Shown piece by piece: positions 49,412 to 57,326 of a stretch of 64,000 nt of DNA. Where the stretch lies: NCBI RefSeq assembly GCF_004364555.1, contig NZ_SOAM01000001.1, forward strand, positions 1 to 64,000. The letters run 5' to 3'. The stretch's first letter is position 1. Every line of letters starts with the position of its first letter. The translations under genes were made by a program, and so were the position numbers. The stretch is from Amnibacterium kyonggiense (GTDB lineage Bacteria > Actinomycetota > Actinomycetes > Actinomycetales > Microbacteriaceae). A model generated the notes under the pieces. It saw only the letters and a list, made by a program, of their open reading frames with translations. It was not told the DNA's origin and ran no database searches.

Positions 49412-49434
49412 TGCGGAGGATGGGGGATTCGAAC
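49412..49434. repeat. Attachment core copy 3 (within tRNA-Ser)
   Basis: The 23-bp core that includes the tRNA 3' acceptor strand and T-arm; identical copies lie at 16751 and 35453. Confidence 0.9.
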
Positions 49435-49498
49435 CCCCGAGGCTGTTACACCAACACGCTTTCCAAGCGTGCGCCATAGGCCACTAGGCGAATCCTCC
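49414..49498 (-). tRNA. tRNA-Ser (anticodon GGA)
   Basis: The minus strand folds as a class II tRNA. The acceptor stem is GGAGGAT with ATCCTCC and discriminator G. The anticodon arm CACGC-TTGGAAA-GCGTG has anticodon GGA in the loop, followed by a long variable arm typical of serine tRNAs. The T-arm is GGGGG-TTCGAAT-CCCCC. The 3' half is the integration target of both elements and remains intact, so the gene should be functional. CCA is not encoded. Confidence 0.95.
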
Positions 49499-49576
49499 TG
49501 GGCGCGGCGAGCCGCGCGGCCGTCGAGCATCCTACCGGGCCGAACGGGTGCTCGCGCAGTCCGGTACGATCGACGC

Positions 49577-49676
49577 CGGCTCCCCGCGTGGCGCCATCCA
49601 GGCCAACTCCCCCAGGGCGGAAACGCAGCAAGGGCAACCGGGCTCTGGCGGGTGCGCGGGGGGTCCTTCTCGTCTT
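49577..49676 (+). ncRNA. ffs: Signal recognition particle 4.5S RNA
   Basis: The conserved SRP core is visible: CCCCCAGGGCGGAAACGCAG and AGCAAGGGCAACC form the asymmetric loop and GGAA-type tetraloop bound by Ffh. Flanking strands pair (GGCTCCCCGCG with CGCGGGG). A TACGAT box at 49565-49570 lies 6 nt before the proposed start. Exact ends are estimated to within a few bases. Confidence 0.88.
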
Positions 49677-49728
49677 CGGCGTCGGTTCCGGCAGCATCCG
49701 TCGGATCCGGCAGCGGGATCGGGGCAGC

Positions 49729-49763
49729 AGGTCTGCCGGAAGCGCCGAGGTCTGCCGGAAGCG
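49729..49763. repeat. Short tandem repeat after ffs
   Basis: AGGTCTGCCGGAAGCG occurs twice with a 19-bp period (49729 and 49748) in the gene-free stretch 49677-49839. No function is evident. Confidence 0.7.
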
Positions 49764-49839
49764 ACGACGACGTGCGGCGGGCCGGACCCCGCCGTCTGGG
49801 GACTGCGCGCCCCGCCCGACGCCGCCTAGCGTCGAGCGC

Positions 49840-50454
49840 ATGACGACGATCGCGGCCGCGCGCACCCTGCGTCCGCTGCGCCACCTCGGGTGGCGGACCA
49901 CCGCGGCGGGCAACATCGCACTCGTCGTCCCCGGCGCCGCCGTGGCCGTCGTGATCGCGGCGCAGGACGGCCGACCCGTCGTGGCCGGCATCGTCGGCGT
50001 CGTCGCGCTCGCGGTCGCGGCCGTCGTGATCGTGCCGGCGATGCGCATCCGCACGCTGCTCGCGCCGGACGGCATCACGACGTACTGGACGAGCCGCATC
50101 GGCTCGTTCCACCTGCCGCGCACCGATGTCGCCCGCTCGGTGATCCGCACGATCTACAACGGGGACGGCGTCAGCACGAATCGGCACCTGTTCCTGCTCG
50201 ACCGCGAGGGCCGCGCGGTGTACCGGATGTCGGACCGCTGGTGGACCGACGAGCAGCTCCTCGTCGTCGCGCACCACATGGGCGCGACCCTCGAGTCGCA
50301 GAACCAGCCCGTGCACCTCGCGGAGGTGCGGAGGACCGCCCGGTCCCAGCTCACCTGGGCGGAGCGCCACCGGATCTCCGCGGTCACGATCCTCGTCGTG
50401 GGCGCCTTCGGGCTCTGCCTCGCGTTCGCCGCGCTCGCGGTGGCGGCCCTGTAG
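49840..50454 (+). CDS. Membrane protein with PH-like region
   Basis: A 204-residue protein with two membrane helices near the N-terminus (about 24-62) and one at the C-terminus (about 180-202). The middle (LLAPDGITTYWTSRIGSFHLPRTDVARSVIR) resembles the bacterial PH/DUF2581-type beta fold. The ATG has TAGCGT 7 nt upstream (leaderless). Function unknown. Confidence 0.7.
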   Translation: MTTIAAARTLRPLRHLGWRTTAAGNIALVVPGAAVAVVIAAQDGRPVVAGIVGVVALAVAAVVIVPAMRIRTLLAPDGITTYWTSRIGSFHLPRTDVARSVIRTIYNGDGVSTNRHLFLLDREGRAVYRMSDRWWTDEQLLVVAHHMGATLESQNQPVHLAEVRRTARSQLTWAERHRISAVTILVVGAFGLCLAFAALAVAAL

Positions 50455-50466
50455 CGGCGGACCCGG

Positions 50467-51735
50467 TCAGCGGTCGGACGCGCCCCACGGCTGGCCGTAC
50501 CCGCCCTCGGCGACCGGCTTCGCCATGAGCTCGAGGAACGGCACCGCGTCGAACGCCTCCGGCCCGCGCACCCCGACGCCCTCCCAGTCCCCGCGCGCGA
50601 GCAGCTCGAGCGCGATGACCGGGTTCAGCGCGGTCTGCCAGACCACGCACTGGCTGTCGAAGTCCCGCATCGTGACCTCGTTGTCGGCCACGTGGTACAG
50701 GTACACGGCCTTCGGCCGCCCGTCCTTGCCGGTGCCGGTCACGAAGGTCCCGGCGCAGGTCTTGCCGGTCATGCGGGGACCGAGGCCGGCCGGGTCCGGC
50801 AGTGCCGCGGCCACGACGTCGCGCGGCGCGACCTCCACCGGCCCCGCGGCGCTCCGCACGCGGATCGGCACCGTGGACGCGAGGCCGAGGTCGCGGATGG
50901 TCTTCAGGATGCCGATGAAGTCGGCGCCGAGCCCGTACTTGAAGGTCACGCGCTTCGCGTCGATCCAGCGCGGCATGAGGAGCACCTCCTCGTGCTCGAC
51001 GTTCACGCACTCGACGGGGCCGATGCCGTCCGGGAACTCGAACACCTCCGGCTCGCTGAACGGGGCGGTGGTCGTCCACCCGGTCCCCCGCTCGAAGATC
51101 ACCGGCGGGTTCAGGCACTCCTCGAGCGTCGTCCAGATGCTGAAGGAGGGGGCGAAGATCTCGTTGCCGTCGTCGTCCCGAACGACGAGGTTCGCGCCGT
51201 CGCGCACGCCCAGCTCGTCGATCGAGTCGAAGAGGTGGTCCGCCGCGTAGCGGGCGAAGACGTCGCTCAGCCCGGGCTCGACGCCCATGCCGACGAGCGC
51301 GAGCCGCCCCGCCGACTCCCAGTCCCCCGCCTGCGCGAACTGGTCGTCGCCGAGCTTCACGCCGGTCGTCGTGTACGGGTCGGTCGGGTGCGGTTCGGAA
51401 AGACTCATCGCCATGTCGAGGTAGTCCGCACCCGCCGCGAGCGCGCCCGCGAAGACCGACGGGACGAACTTCGGCTCCACCGCGTTCATGACGTGGGTGA
51501 TGCCGTTCGCCCGGGCGACCGCGGCGACGGCGTCCGGGTCGGAGGCGTCGATGCGGCTCGTCGCGAAGCGGGCCCCGACCTCCGCGCCGTGGCGCTCGGT
51601 GATCCAGGCGACCGTGCGCTCCGCTCGTGAGACGTCGTAGTCGCTGACGACCACGGCCTCGTAGAACGAACGGGTGGCGGCGATCTTCGCGATCGCGTCG
51701 CCCACTCCCCCGGCCCCGACGATGAGGATGCGCAT
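50467..51735 (-). CDS. Saccharopine dehydrogenase-like oxidoreductase
   Basis: A 422-residue NAD(P)-dependent enzyme. The Rossmann start is RILIVGAGGVGDAIAKIAA, then HVMNAVEPKFV and ADYLDMAMSL as in Lys9-type saccharopine dehydrogenases and carboxynorspermidine synthases. The central substrate domain (DEIFAP..., PVECVNVEHEE) fits too. A TAGCGT box ends 6 nt before the ATG. The actual substrate (lysine or polyamine pathway) is not resolved by context. Confidence 0.85.
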   Translation of the reverse strand: MRILIVGAGGVGDAIAKIAATRSFYEAVVVSDYDVSRAERTVAWITERHGAEVGARFATSRIDASDPDAVAAVARANGITHVMNAVEPKFVPSVFAGALAAGADYLDMAMSLSEPHPTDPYTTTGVKLGDDQFAQAGDWESAGRLALVGMGVEPGLSDVFARYAADHLFDSIDELGVRDGANLVVRDDDGNEIFAPSFSIWTTLEECLNPPVIFERGTGWTTTAPFSEPEVFEFPDGIGPVECVNVEHEEVLLMPRWIDAKRVTFKYGLGADFIGILKTIRDLGLASTVPIRVRSAAGPVEVAPRDVVAAALPDPAGLGPRMTGKTCAGTFVTGTGKDGRPKAVYLYHVADNEVTMRDFDSQCVVWQTALNPVIALELLARGDWEGVGVRGPEAFDAVPFLELMAKPVAEGGYGQPWGASDR

Positions 51736-51911
51736 GGCCGAACGCTAGCGCGTCGTCCGGCCCCGCTCACCGCTCGGACGGCGGACCCGGATGACCTTCG
51801 CCCCTGCTCGCCGCGGACCGACCGCCGGACGGTGCTCGTCACGGAGCCGGGGCCCGCCTCGCGCAGGTCCGGGAGCGCGCGGCCGTGCGAGCGCCGTGCG
51901 GGGAGGAGCCC

Positions 51912-54545
51912 ATGACGAGCTCGTCGGTCGCCGACGCGCAGCGCGAGCTCGTCCGCCGCACGGGGGCGCCCGCGGCGAAGCTGGCGCCGCCGGTGCTGCC
52001 GATGTCGACGATCGACCGCCCGCGGCTGTCGCGAGCGCTGACACGCGCGGTGCGACGCGCGCCGCTCACCGTCGTCCGCGGCCCCGCCGGAGCGGGCAAG
52101 ACCGTGCTCGCGGCCCGTTGGGCGGCGGAGGCGTCCGCCCGGACGCCCGTCGCGTGGCTCGGCCTGGACCCGTACGACGACGACCCCGTCGAGTTCTGGG
52201 CGGAGGCGCTCCAGGCCCTCCACGCCGCAGGCGTGCTCGCGGACCAGCCGCTGCCGCTCCCGCTGGACGGCCTGCCGCGCGGCCTCGTCCCGGAGCTCGC
52301 CGGTCAGCTCGCCGCGCGCGAGCGCCCGGCCGTGCTCGTCCTCGACGGCGCCGACGTGCTCTCGGATCCAGCCGTGGTCGGCGGCCTGGACCTGCTCGTC
52401 CGCACCGCCGGGCGCGGGCTGCGGCTCGTGCTCTGCAGCAGGGCCGAGCCGCAGCTGCCCCTGCACCGCTACCGCCTCGCCGGCACGGTCGAGGTCATCG
52501 ACCAGGACCGGCTCCGGTGCACCTCCGACGAGACCCGGACGCTCCTCGGGGCGCTCGGGCTCCCGGCGGGCCGGGACACCGCAGAGGCGCTCTGCGCGGA
52601 GACGCGGGGCTGGGTCACCGGCATCCGGCTGGCCGCCGGGCCGCTCTCCCGCGCACCGACGGCGGCCGACCCCGCCGTCTCGCTCGCGAGGGAGGGCGGG
52701 GCGATCGCCGAGTACCTCTCGGCGGAGGTGATCGATCCGCTTCCGGGACCCGTCCGGCAGCTCCTCCTGCGCGCCGCCGTGCCGGACGAACCGTGGCCCG
52801 ATCTCCTCGCCGACCTGTCGGCGACGCCCCGGCCCGGCGGCGTGCTCCGTTCGCTCGTCCGAGCCGCCGCGTTCGTGGAGGAGACGCCCGGAACGGCCGG
52901 CGGCTACCGTCTGCATCCCCTGCTGCGGGAGACGCTCCTCGGCCGGCTGGCTGCGGAGCAGCCGGACGAGGTCCCCGGCCTGCACCGCCGCTGCGCCGTC
53001 TGGTGCGCCGAGCACGGCCGGCTGCCGGAGGCGGTCGAGCACGCCCTCGCGGCGGAGGACCGGGACCTCGTCGCGCGCCTGCTCCTGGACGGACTCGCCG
53101 CGCCGCGCTGGCTCGCGCACGGCACCGACGACCTGTGGGACCGCACGGCCGGGTTGCTCGCGGACCGCGAGGGGCCCGACGGCGCGGTGCTGCGCGCGGC
53201 CGCCGCGGTCGCCGACGGCCGGGACCCCGATCCGGACGACCTCGCGGCGGCCGCGAGCGGGGGATCGGACGGGGACCGCCCTCGGCTGCGCGCGTCCGCC
53301 GCGCTCACCTGCCTGACGGAAGCGACGCGGCGCGGCGCCGGCGGCTCGGTGGACGCCGCTGCGGTCGAGCCGCTGATCCGCGCCCTGCCGTCGGACGAGC
53401 AGCGCGACGCGGCTGCGGTCCTGCGGGTGGATGCGGCGGTCGCCGCACTCCGCTCCGGCGAATCGGCCGACCGGCTCCGCGCAGGCCTGCGGACGGCCGC
53501 GACGGCGGCCAGGGTCGCCGGGGCGAGCGCGGCGCAGAGCCTGGCGACGGCGGACCTCGCGGTGCTCGAGGCGCTCGACGGCGACCTCGCCCGGGCGCTC
53601 CGCAGCGCCGCCGAGTCGGACGCGCTCGCGGACGCCGGCGGCGGCCCCCTGCGCTCCGCCGCGGCGACGGCGGCGGGTTCGGCCCTCCAGCAGCGCTTCC
53701 TCCTCGCCGCAGCCGCCGAGTGGAGCGCGCGCGCCGGCCGCCGGCCGGGGGCCGCCACCGACGCGACCGCGCCGGCCCTCGCGGTGCTCGTCAGCAGGAC
53801 GCACCGGCTGCACCGCGACTACGACGACGCGTCGGGTCCGCTGCGGCCGTGGCTGCGCGAGCCGGGCACGCCGGCCTGGGCGCGCGAGCACGTGGTCGGC
53901 GAGGCGGTCCGGCTCGCGATCGCGCGCCGCGAGTACGCGGAAGCGACGGCGCTGCTGGACGAGCTCGGGGACGGGGGCCGCCGGGCTCGCCTCGCGGCGC
54001 GCATCGCGCTGAGCAGCGGTGCCGCCGCGACCCCGCTCTCGGAGGAGCCCGACGCCGGCGCCGGGCCGACCGCGCAGGTGGAGGCGCTGCTGCTCCGGGC
54101 GACGTGGCTCCTGGCGACCGGCCGCGAGCGCGCCGCGGTCGAGTCGCTGCTCGCGGCGCTCGACCGCGCCCGGGACGAGGTCCTCCGGCTGCCGTTCTTC
54201 GACGCGCCGCCGCCGGCGCGCCGCGCGCTCCGCACCGTCCCCGCCCTGCGGACGGCGGCCGCGTGGCTCGATCCGGCAGCGCGGGTGCCGCCCCGCTCCG
54301 CGCCGCGCGCCGGCGCGGACCCGCCGGCCCCCGCGACGGCGTCCGCCGCGGTCGAGGAGCTGAGCGCGCGGGAGACCGAGGTCCTCCGCCACCTCGCCGA
54401 CCTGCTGTCCACGGAGGAGATCGCCGCGACGATGTTCGTCTCCGTCAACACGGTGCGCACGCACATCCGCAGCATCCTGCGGAAGCTCGGAGTCGCGCGG
54501 CGGAACGACGCGGTCCGCCGGGCCCGTGCCCTCGGTCTCCTCTGA
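51912..54545 (+). CDS. MalT-type LuxR-family ATP-dependent regulator
   Basis: An 877-residue STAND-type regulator. The NTPase domain starts with VVRGPAGAGKTVLAARWA (Walker A, 57-64) and VLVLDGADVLSD (Walker B); CSRAEPQLPLHRYR and RCTSDETR match MalT. A long helical sensor region follows (about 330-800). The C-terminal LuxR helix-turn-helix is LSARETEVLRHLADLLSTEEIA with VNTVRTHIRSILRKLG. GGAGGAG lies before the ATG. It probably senses a small ligand and controls nearby membrane or transport genes. The region is extremely GC-rich, producing long false antisense frames. Confidence 0.9.
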   Translation: MTSSSVADAQRELVRRTGAPAAKLAPPVLPMSTIDRPRLSRALTRAVRRAPLTVVRGPAGAGKTVLAARWAAEASARTPVAWLGLDPYDDDPVEFWAEALQALHAAGVLADQPLPLPLDGLPRGLVPELAGQLAARERPAVLVLDGADVLSDPAVVGGLDLLVRTAGRGLRLVLCSRAEPQLPLHRYRLAGTVEVIDQDRLRCTSDETRTLLGALGLPAGRDTAEALCAETRGWVTGIRLAAGPLSRAPTAADPAVSLAREGGAIAEYLSAEVIDPLPGPVRQLLLRAAVPDEPWPDLLADLSATPRPGGVLRSLVRAAAFVEETPGTAGGYRLHPLLRETLLGRLAAEQPDEVPGLHRRCAVWCAEHGRLPEAVEHALAAEDRDLVARLLLDGLAAPRWLAHGTDDLWDRTAGLLADREGPDGAVLRAAAAVADGRDPDPDDLAAAASGGSDGDRPRLRASAALTCLTEATRRGAGGSVDAAAVEPLIRALPSDEQRDAAAVLRVDAAVAALRSGESADRLRAGLRTAATAARVAGASAAQSLATADLAVLEALDGDLARALRSAAESDALADAGGGPLRSAAATAAGSALQQRFLLAAAAEWSARAGRRPGAATDATAPALAVLVSRTHRLHRDYDDASGPLRPWLREPGTPAWAREHVVGEAVRLAIARREYAEATALLDELGDGGRRARLAARIALSSGAAATPLSEEPDAGAGPTAQVEALLLRATWLLATGRERAAVESLLAALDRARDEVLRLPFFDAPPPARRALRTVPALRTAAAWLDPAARVPPRSAPRAGADPPAPATASAAVEELSARETEVLRHLADLLSTEEIAATMFVSVNTVRTHIRSILRKLGVARRNDAVRRARALGLL

Positions 54546-54685
54546 CCGTCCGCCGCGGAAGTCATCCGCTGCGGACGATGCCCGCCGTCCGCGACTCCGC
54601 GACGCTGCCGAGCACCGCCCTCGGCGCATCGGGCGCCGGCCCGGCACCGCCGGGACGCGGGCGGCACCGAGGAGAGGACGAACCG

Positions 54686-55144
54686 ATGACGCAGACCTCG
54701 CACGCGACCGCGGAGCAGCCCAGGCCGTCCGCAACCTCCACGGAGGTCCGGGCGGAGCCGTCCGCCTGGACGGGGTGGGTGGCGTTCGCCGGCGCCATGC
54801 TGCTCCTGACCGGCGCCTTCCAGGCGATCGAAGGGCTGGTGGCGCTGCTCCGCCCGTCCTTCTACCTCGTGGGGCAGAACGGCCTCGTCGTCCAGGTCGA
54901 CTACACGGTCTGGGGGTGGACGCACCTCGTCGTCGGTGTGGCGGCGGTGCTCGCCGGGCTCGGGCTGTTCGTCGGCAGCCTCGCCGCCCGCATCGCCGGC
55001 GTCGTGCTGGCCGCGGTCAGCGCGATCGTGAACCTGACGTTCATCAGCGCCTACCCGTTGTGGGCGACCATCGTCATCGCGCTCGACGTCGTCGTCATCT
55101 TCGCGATCATCGCCCACGGCGGGGAGCTGCGGGAGACCGACTGA
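54686..55144 (+). CDS. DUF7144-like four-helix membrane protein
   Basis: A 152-residue protein with a disordered polar N-terminus and four membrane helices. TGWVAFAGAMLLLTGAFQAIEGLVAL and VDYTVWGWTHLVVGV match the actinobacterial DUF7144 membrane family as I recall it. GAGAGGAC precedes the ATG. It follows the MalT-type regulator on the same strand after 140 bp and may be its target. Function unknown. Confidence 0.8.
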   Translation: MTQTSHATAEQPRPSATSTEVRAEPSAWTGWVAFAGAMLLLTGAFQAIEGLVALLRPSFYLVGQNGLVVQVDYTVWGWTHLVVGVAAVLAGLGLFVGSLAARIAGVVLAAVSAIVNLTFISAYPLWATIVIALDVVVIFAIIAHGGELRETD

Positions 55145-55163
55145 CGCTCGGGAGCGCACCCCC

Positions 55164-55709
55164 TCACTCGGGCGGTCGAGCGGCGCCGCCCGGCCGCCGC
55201 CGGCCCCGCTCCACGGCGGTGAGCAGGGCGCGGGCGCCGATCCCGATCAGCACCAGATCGCCGATCATCTGCACCATCGCGATCACCCGCGCCGCTGCGC
55301 TGACGGGGGCGATGTCCCCGAACCCGACCGTGGCGAACACGGTCACGACGAAGTAGAGGGCGTCGAGACGGGACAGCGGTTCCGTGAAGGCGCGCGCATC
55401 ACCGTCGGCCAGCACCTGATCCGCGGAGGCGAAGAGCAGGAGGAAGGCGGTCAGCGACACCGCCGCGGCCTCGAGGGCGCGCAGCACCGGCGTCGCCGAT
55501 CGCACGATCGTCCGCACCTGCCAGGCGAGCAGCAGCGCGACCGCGGCGATGCCCGCGACGAGCCCGATCGCGGACCGCGTGTCGAACGGCCCCTGCAGCG
55601 GCAGGAGCGCGTAGACCGTGACGAGCCCGACGACGACCACCAGCGTGCCCGCGGCGTCGACCGCCGTCCGGCGGCGGACGACGGGGTCCGGTCCGCTCGT
55701 GGTCCGCAT
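55164..55709 (-). CDS. Two-pore-helix potassium channel
   Basis: A 181-residue membrane protein with four hydrophobic helices and the ion-channel selectivity filter TVGFGD between the last two (YFVVTVFATVGFGDIAPVS). This is the Ion_trans_2 layout. It is convergent with the DUF7144-like gene 19 bp away. It probably conducts K+; no regulatory RCK domain is attached. Confidence 0.88.
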   Translation of the reverse strand: MRTTSGPDPVVRRRTAVDAAGTLVVVVGLVTVYALLPLQGPFDTRSAIGLVAGIAAVALLLAWQVRTIVRSATPVLRALEAAAVSLTAFLLLFASADQVLADGDARAFTEPLSRLDALYFVVTVFATVGFGDIAPVSAAARVIAMVQMIGDLVLIGIGARALLTAVERGRRRPGGAARPPE

Positions 55710-55876
55710 GCCCCGACCCTGCCGGCGCCGCGCGCGCCTCCGCGTCCCCCGCCACGGATGATCCTCGAGGGGCCGCGGGACGGGTCATCCGCCGCGGACG
55801 ATGCGGACCGGCGCGGCGACGGGCATCGTCGTCGCCGTGCCCGCGCCCGGCGCGGCGCGGGCGGGGAGGGGTCGCG

Positions 55877-56446
55877 ATGTCCACCGGCGTGCCGAGGACC
55901 ATGGGCAGAACGGCGCCGCCGTCGCCCGCTGTCGCGCGCATCGCGGCCGGCGTGATCGGCGTCCTCGCGATGGCGGCCGGCGTCGCGCTGCTGCTCCATC
56001 CCGCGGCGGCCGCGGGTGCGCTCGCCGTCCTCATCGGGCTGGGCCTCGTGCTCGCGGGCGCGGTCGAGATCACCGCGGAGTGGGCGGGCGGTCGGCGCGG
56101 TGCGGCCCTGGCGCTCGGCGGCCTGCTCGTGCTCGGCGGCGCCCTGGCGCTCGTCTGGCCGAAGGTCACCCTCGTCACGCTCGCCGTCCTCGTCGCCGCG
56201 GTGCTGATCGTGCACGGCGTGCTGCGCATCGCGATGGCCCTCGCGGTGAGCGCCGGCACGCCGGGCCGGGGCTGGCTCGCGGCGGCCGGCGGCGTCAACG
56301 TGCTGATCGGCCTCGTCGCCCTCCTGTGGCCGCAGATGACGGTGCTCATGCTGTCCGTCCTGCTGGGGGTCCAGGTCGTGCTGTTCGCCGCCCTGATGCT
56401 GGCACTGGCGTTCCTGCCGCGACGCGCCGCCGCAGGTGCGGGGTGA
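55877..56446 (+). CDS. HdeD/DUF308-family membrane protein
   Basis: A 189-residue protein with six membrane helices in three hairpins, each opening with a G-rich helix (GVIGVLAMAAGVALLLHP, GLLVLGGALALVWPKVT, GVNVLIGLVALLWPQMT), the internal repeat of HdeD/DUF308. GGGAGGGG lies before the ATG. HdeD is linked to acid resistance in E. coli; the role here is not known. Confidence 0.85.
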   Translation: MSTGVPRTMGRTAPPSPAVARIAAGVIGVLAMAAGVALLLHPAAAAGALAVLIGLGLVLAGAVEITAEWAGGRRGAALALGGLLVLGGALALVWPKVTLVTLAVLVAAVLIVHGVLRIAMALAVSAGTPGRGWLAAAGGVNVLIGLVALLWPQMTVLMLSVLLGVQVVLFAALMLALAFLPRRAAAGAG

Positions 56447-56452
56447 ACGCCG

Positions 56453-57301
56453 ATGTGCCGATGGATGGCCTACTCCGGCGAGCCGCTGCTCGCCCGCGAC
56501 CTGCTCTACACGAGCGAGAACTCGCTCGTCGTGCAGAGCCTGCGCGCGCGACTCGGGGTCGACCCGACGAACGGTGACGGGTTCGGGCTCGGCTGGTACC
56601 TCGACGGACCCGAGCCCGGACTGTTCCGGAGCACGGAACCCGCGTGGAACGACCGCAACCTCCACGAGCTCTCCGGCGCCATCCGGTCGAGCATGCTGTT
56701 CGCTCACGTCCGCGCATCGACGGGCACCGCGGTGCAGCAGACCAACTGCCACCCGTTCCGGCACGGCGACCGCCTGTGGATGCACAACGGCGCGATCGCC
56801 GGCTTCCGCGCGGTGCGCCGCGACCTCGCGTTCGCCGTCGACCCGTCGCTCTACCCCGAGATCGAGGGCACGACCGACTCCGAGCTGTTCTTCCACCTCG
56901 CGCTCACGTTCGGTCTCGAGGACGATCCTCCGGCGGCCGTCGCGCGCGCGGTCGGGCTCATCGAGCAGGTGGGGCGTGCGCACGGCGAGCCGTTCCCGCT
57001 GCAGATGACGGTCGCGACGACCGACGGGCGGACGCTCTGGGCGTTCCGCTACTCGAGCGAGGGACGCTCCCGCTCCCTGTTCCGCACCGCGGATGTCAGT
57101 GCGCTGCGGGAGCAGTACCCGGACAACCCGATCCTCGCCCGGCTCGCCCTCGACTCCCGAGTCGTGACGTCCGAGCCGCTGGGCGGCCTGCGGGGCGCCT
57201 GGCGCGAGGTCCCGGAGGCGACGTGCCTCACGGTGCATCGCGACGGCGAGGAGCTCGCGCCCTTCGCCCCCGTCGTGCCGGAGGCCGCGCCGGTCGGCTG
57301 A
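56453..57301 (+). CDS. Class II glutamine amidotransferase (EgtC/YafJ-like)
   Basis: A 282-residue enzyme. The N-terminal MCRWMAYSG places the nucleophile Cys at position 2 after Met removal. DGFGLGWY, LFAHVRASTG and NCHPFRHGDRLWMHNGAI are the glutaminase motifs of the YafJ/EgtC type. It starts 6 bp after the HdeD-like gene, so the two are cotranscribed. No egt genes are near, so ergothioneine synthesis is not implied. Confidence 0.88.
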   Translation: MCRWMAYSGEPLLARDLLYTSENSLVVQSLRARLGVDPTNGDGFGLGWYLDGPEPGLFRSTEPAWNDRNLHELSGAIRSSMLFAHVRASTGTAVQQTNCHPFRHGDRLWMHNGAIAGFRAVRRDLAFAVDPSLYPEIEGTTDSELFFHLALTFGLEDDPPAAVARAVGLIEQVGRAHGEPFPLQMTVATTDGRTLWAFRYSSEGRSRSLFRTADVSALREQYPDNPILARLALDSRVVTSEPLGGLRGAWREVPEATCLTVHRDGEELAPFAPVVPEAAPVG

Positions 57302-57326
57302 TCCGACGGCGCGGCTCCGGCGCCGC

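Larger units (their letters stand above)
35453..49434. mobile_element. Integrated element 2 (about 14 kb), tRNA-Ser target
   Basis: The unit is bounded by the 23-bp cores at 35453 and 49412, with a second pair of arm-type repeats just inside (35593-35615, 49331-49353; 19 of 23 identical) and an integrase next to the right core. It has repressor, excisionase-like, replication ATPase, ParB-like and toxin genes but no conjugation or virion structural gene that I recognise. It resembles a small integrative plasmid or a phage satellite. Confidence 0.8.

Noticed and set aside
51486-54734. Long minus-strand frame and a second plus-strand frame over the MalT-type regulator
   Set aside because: Both are compositional shadows; the frame at 51912-54545 has Walker motifs and a LuxR domain.
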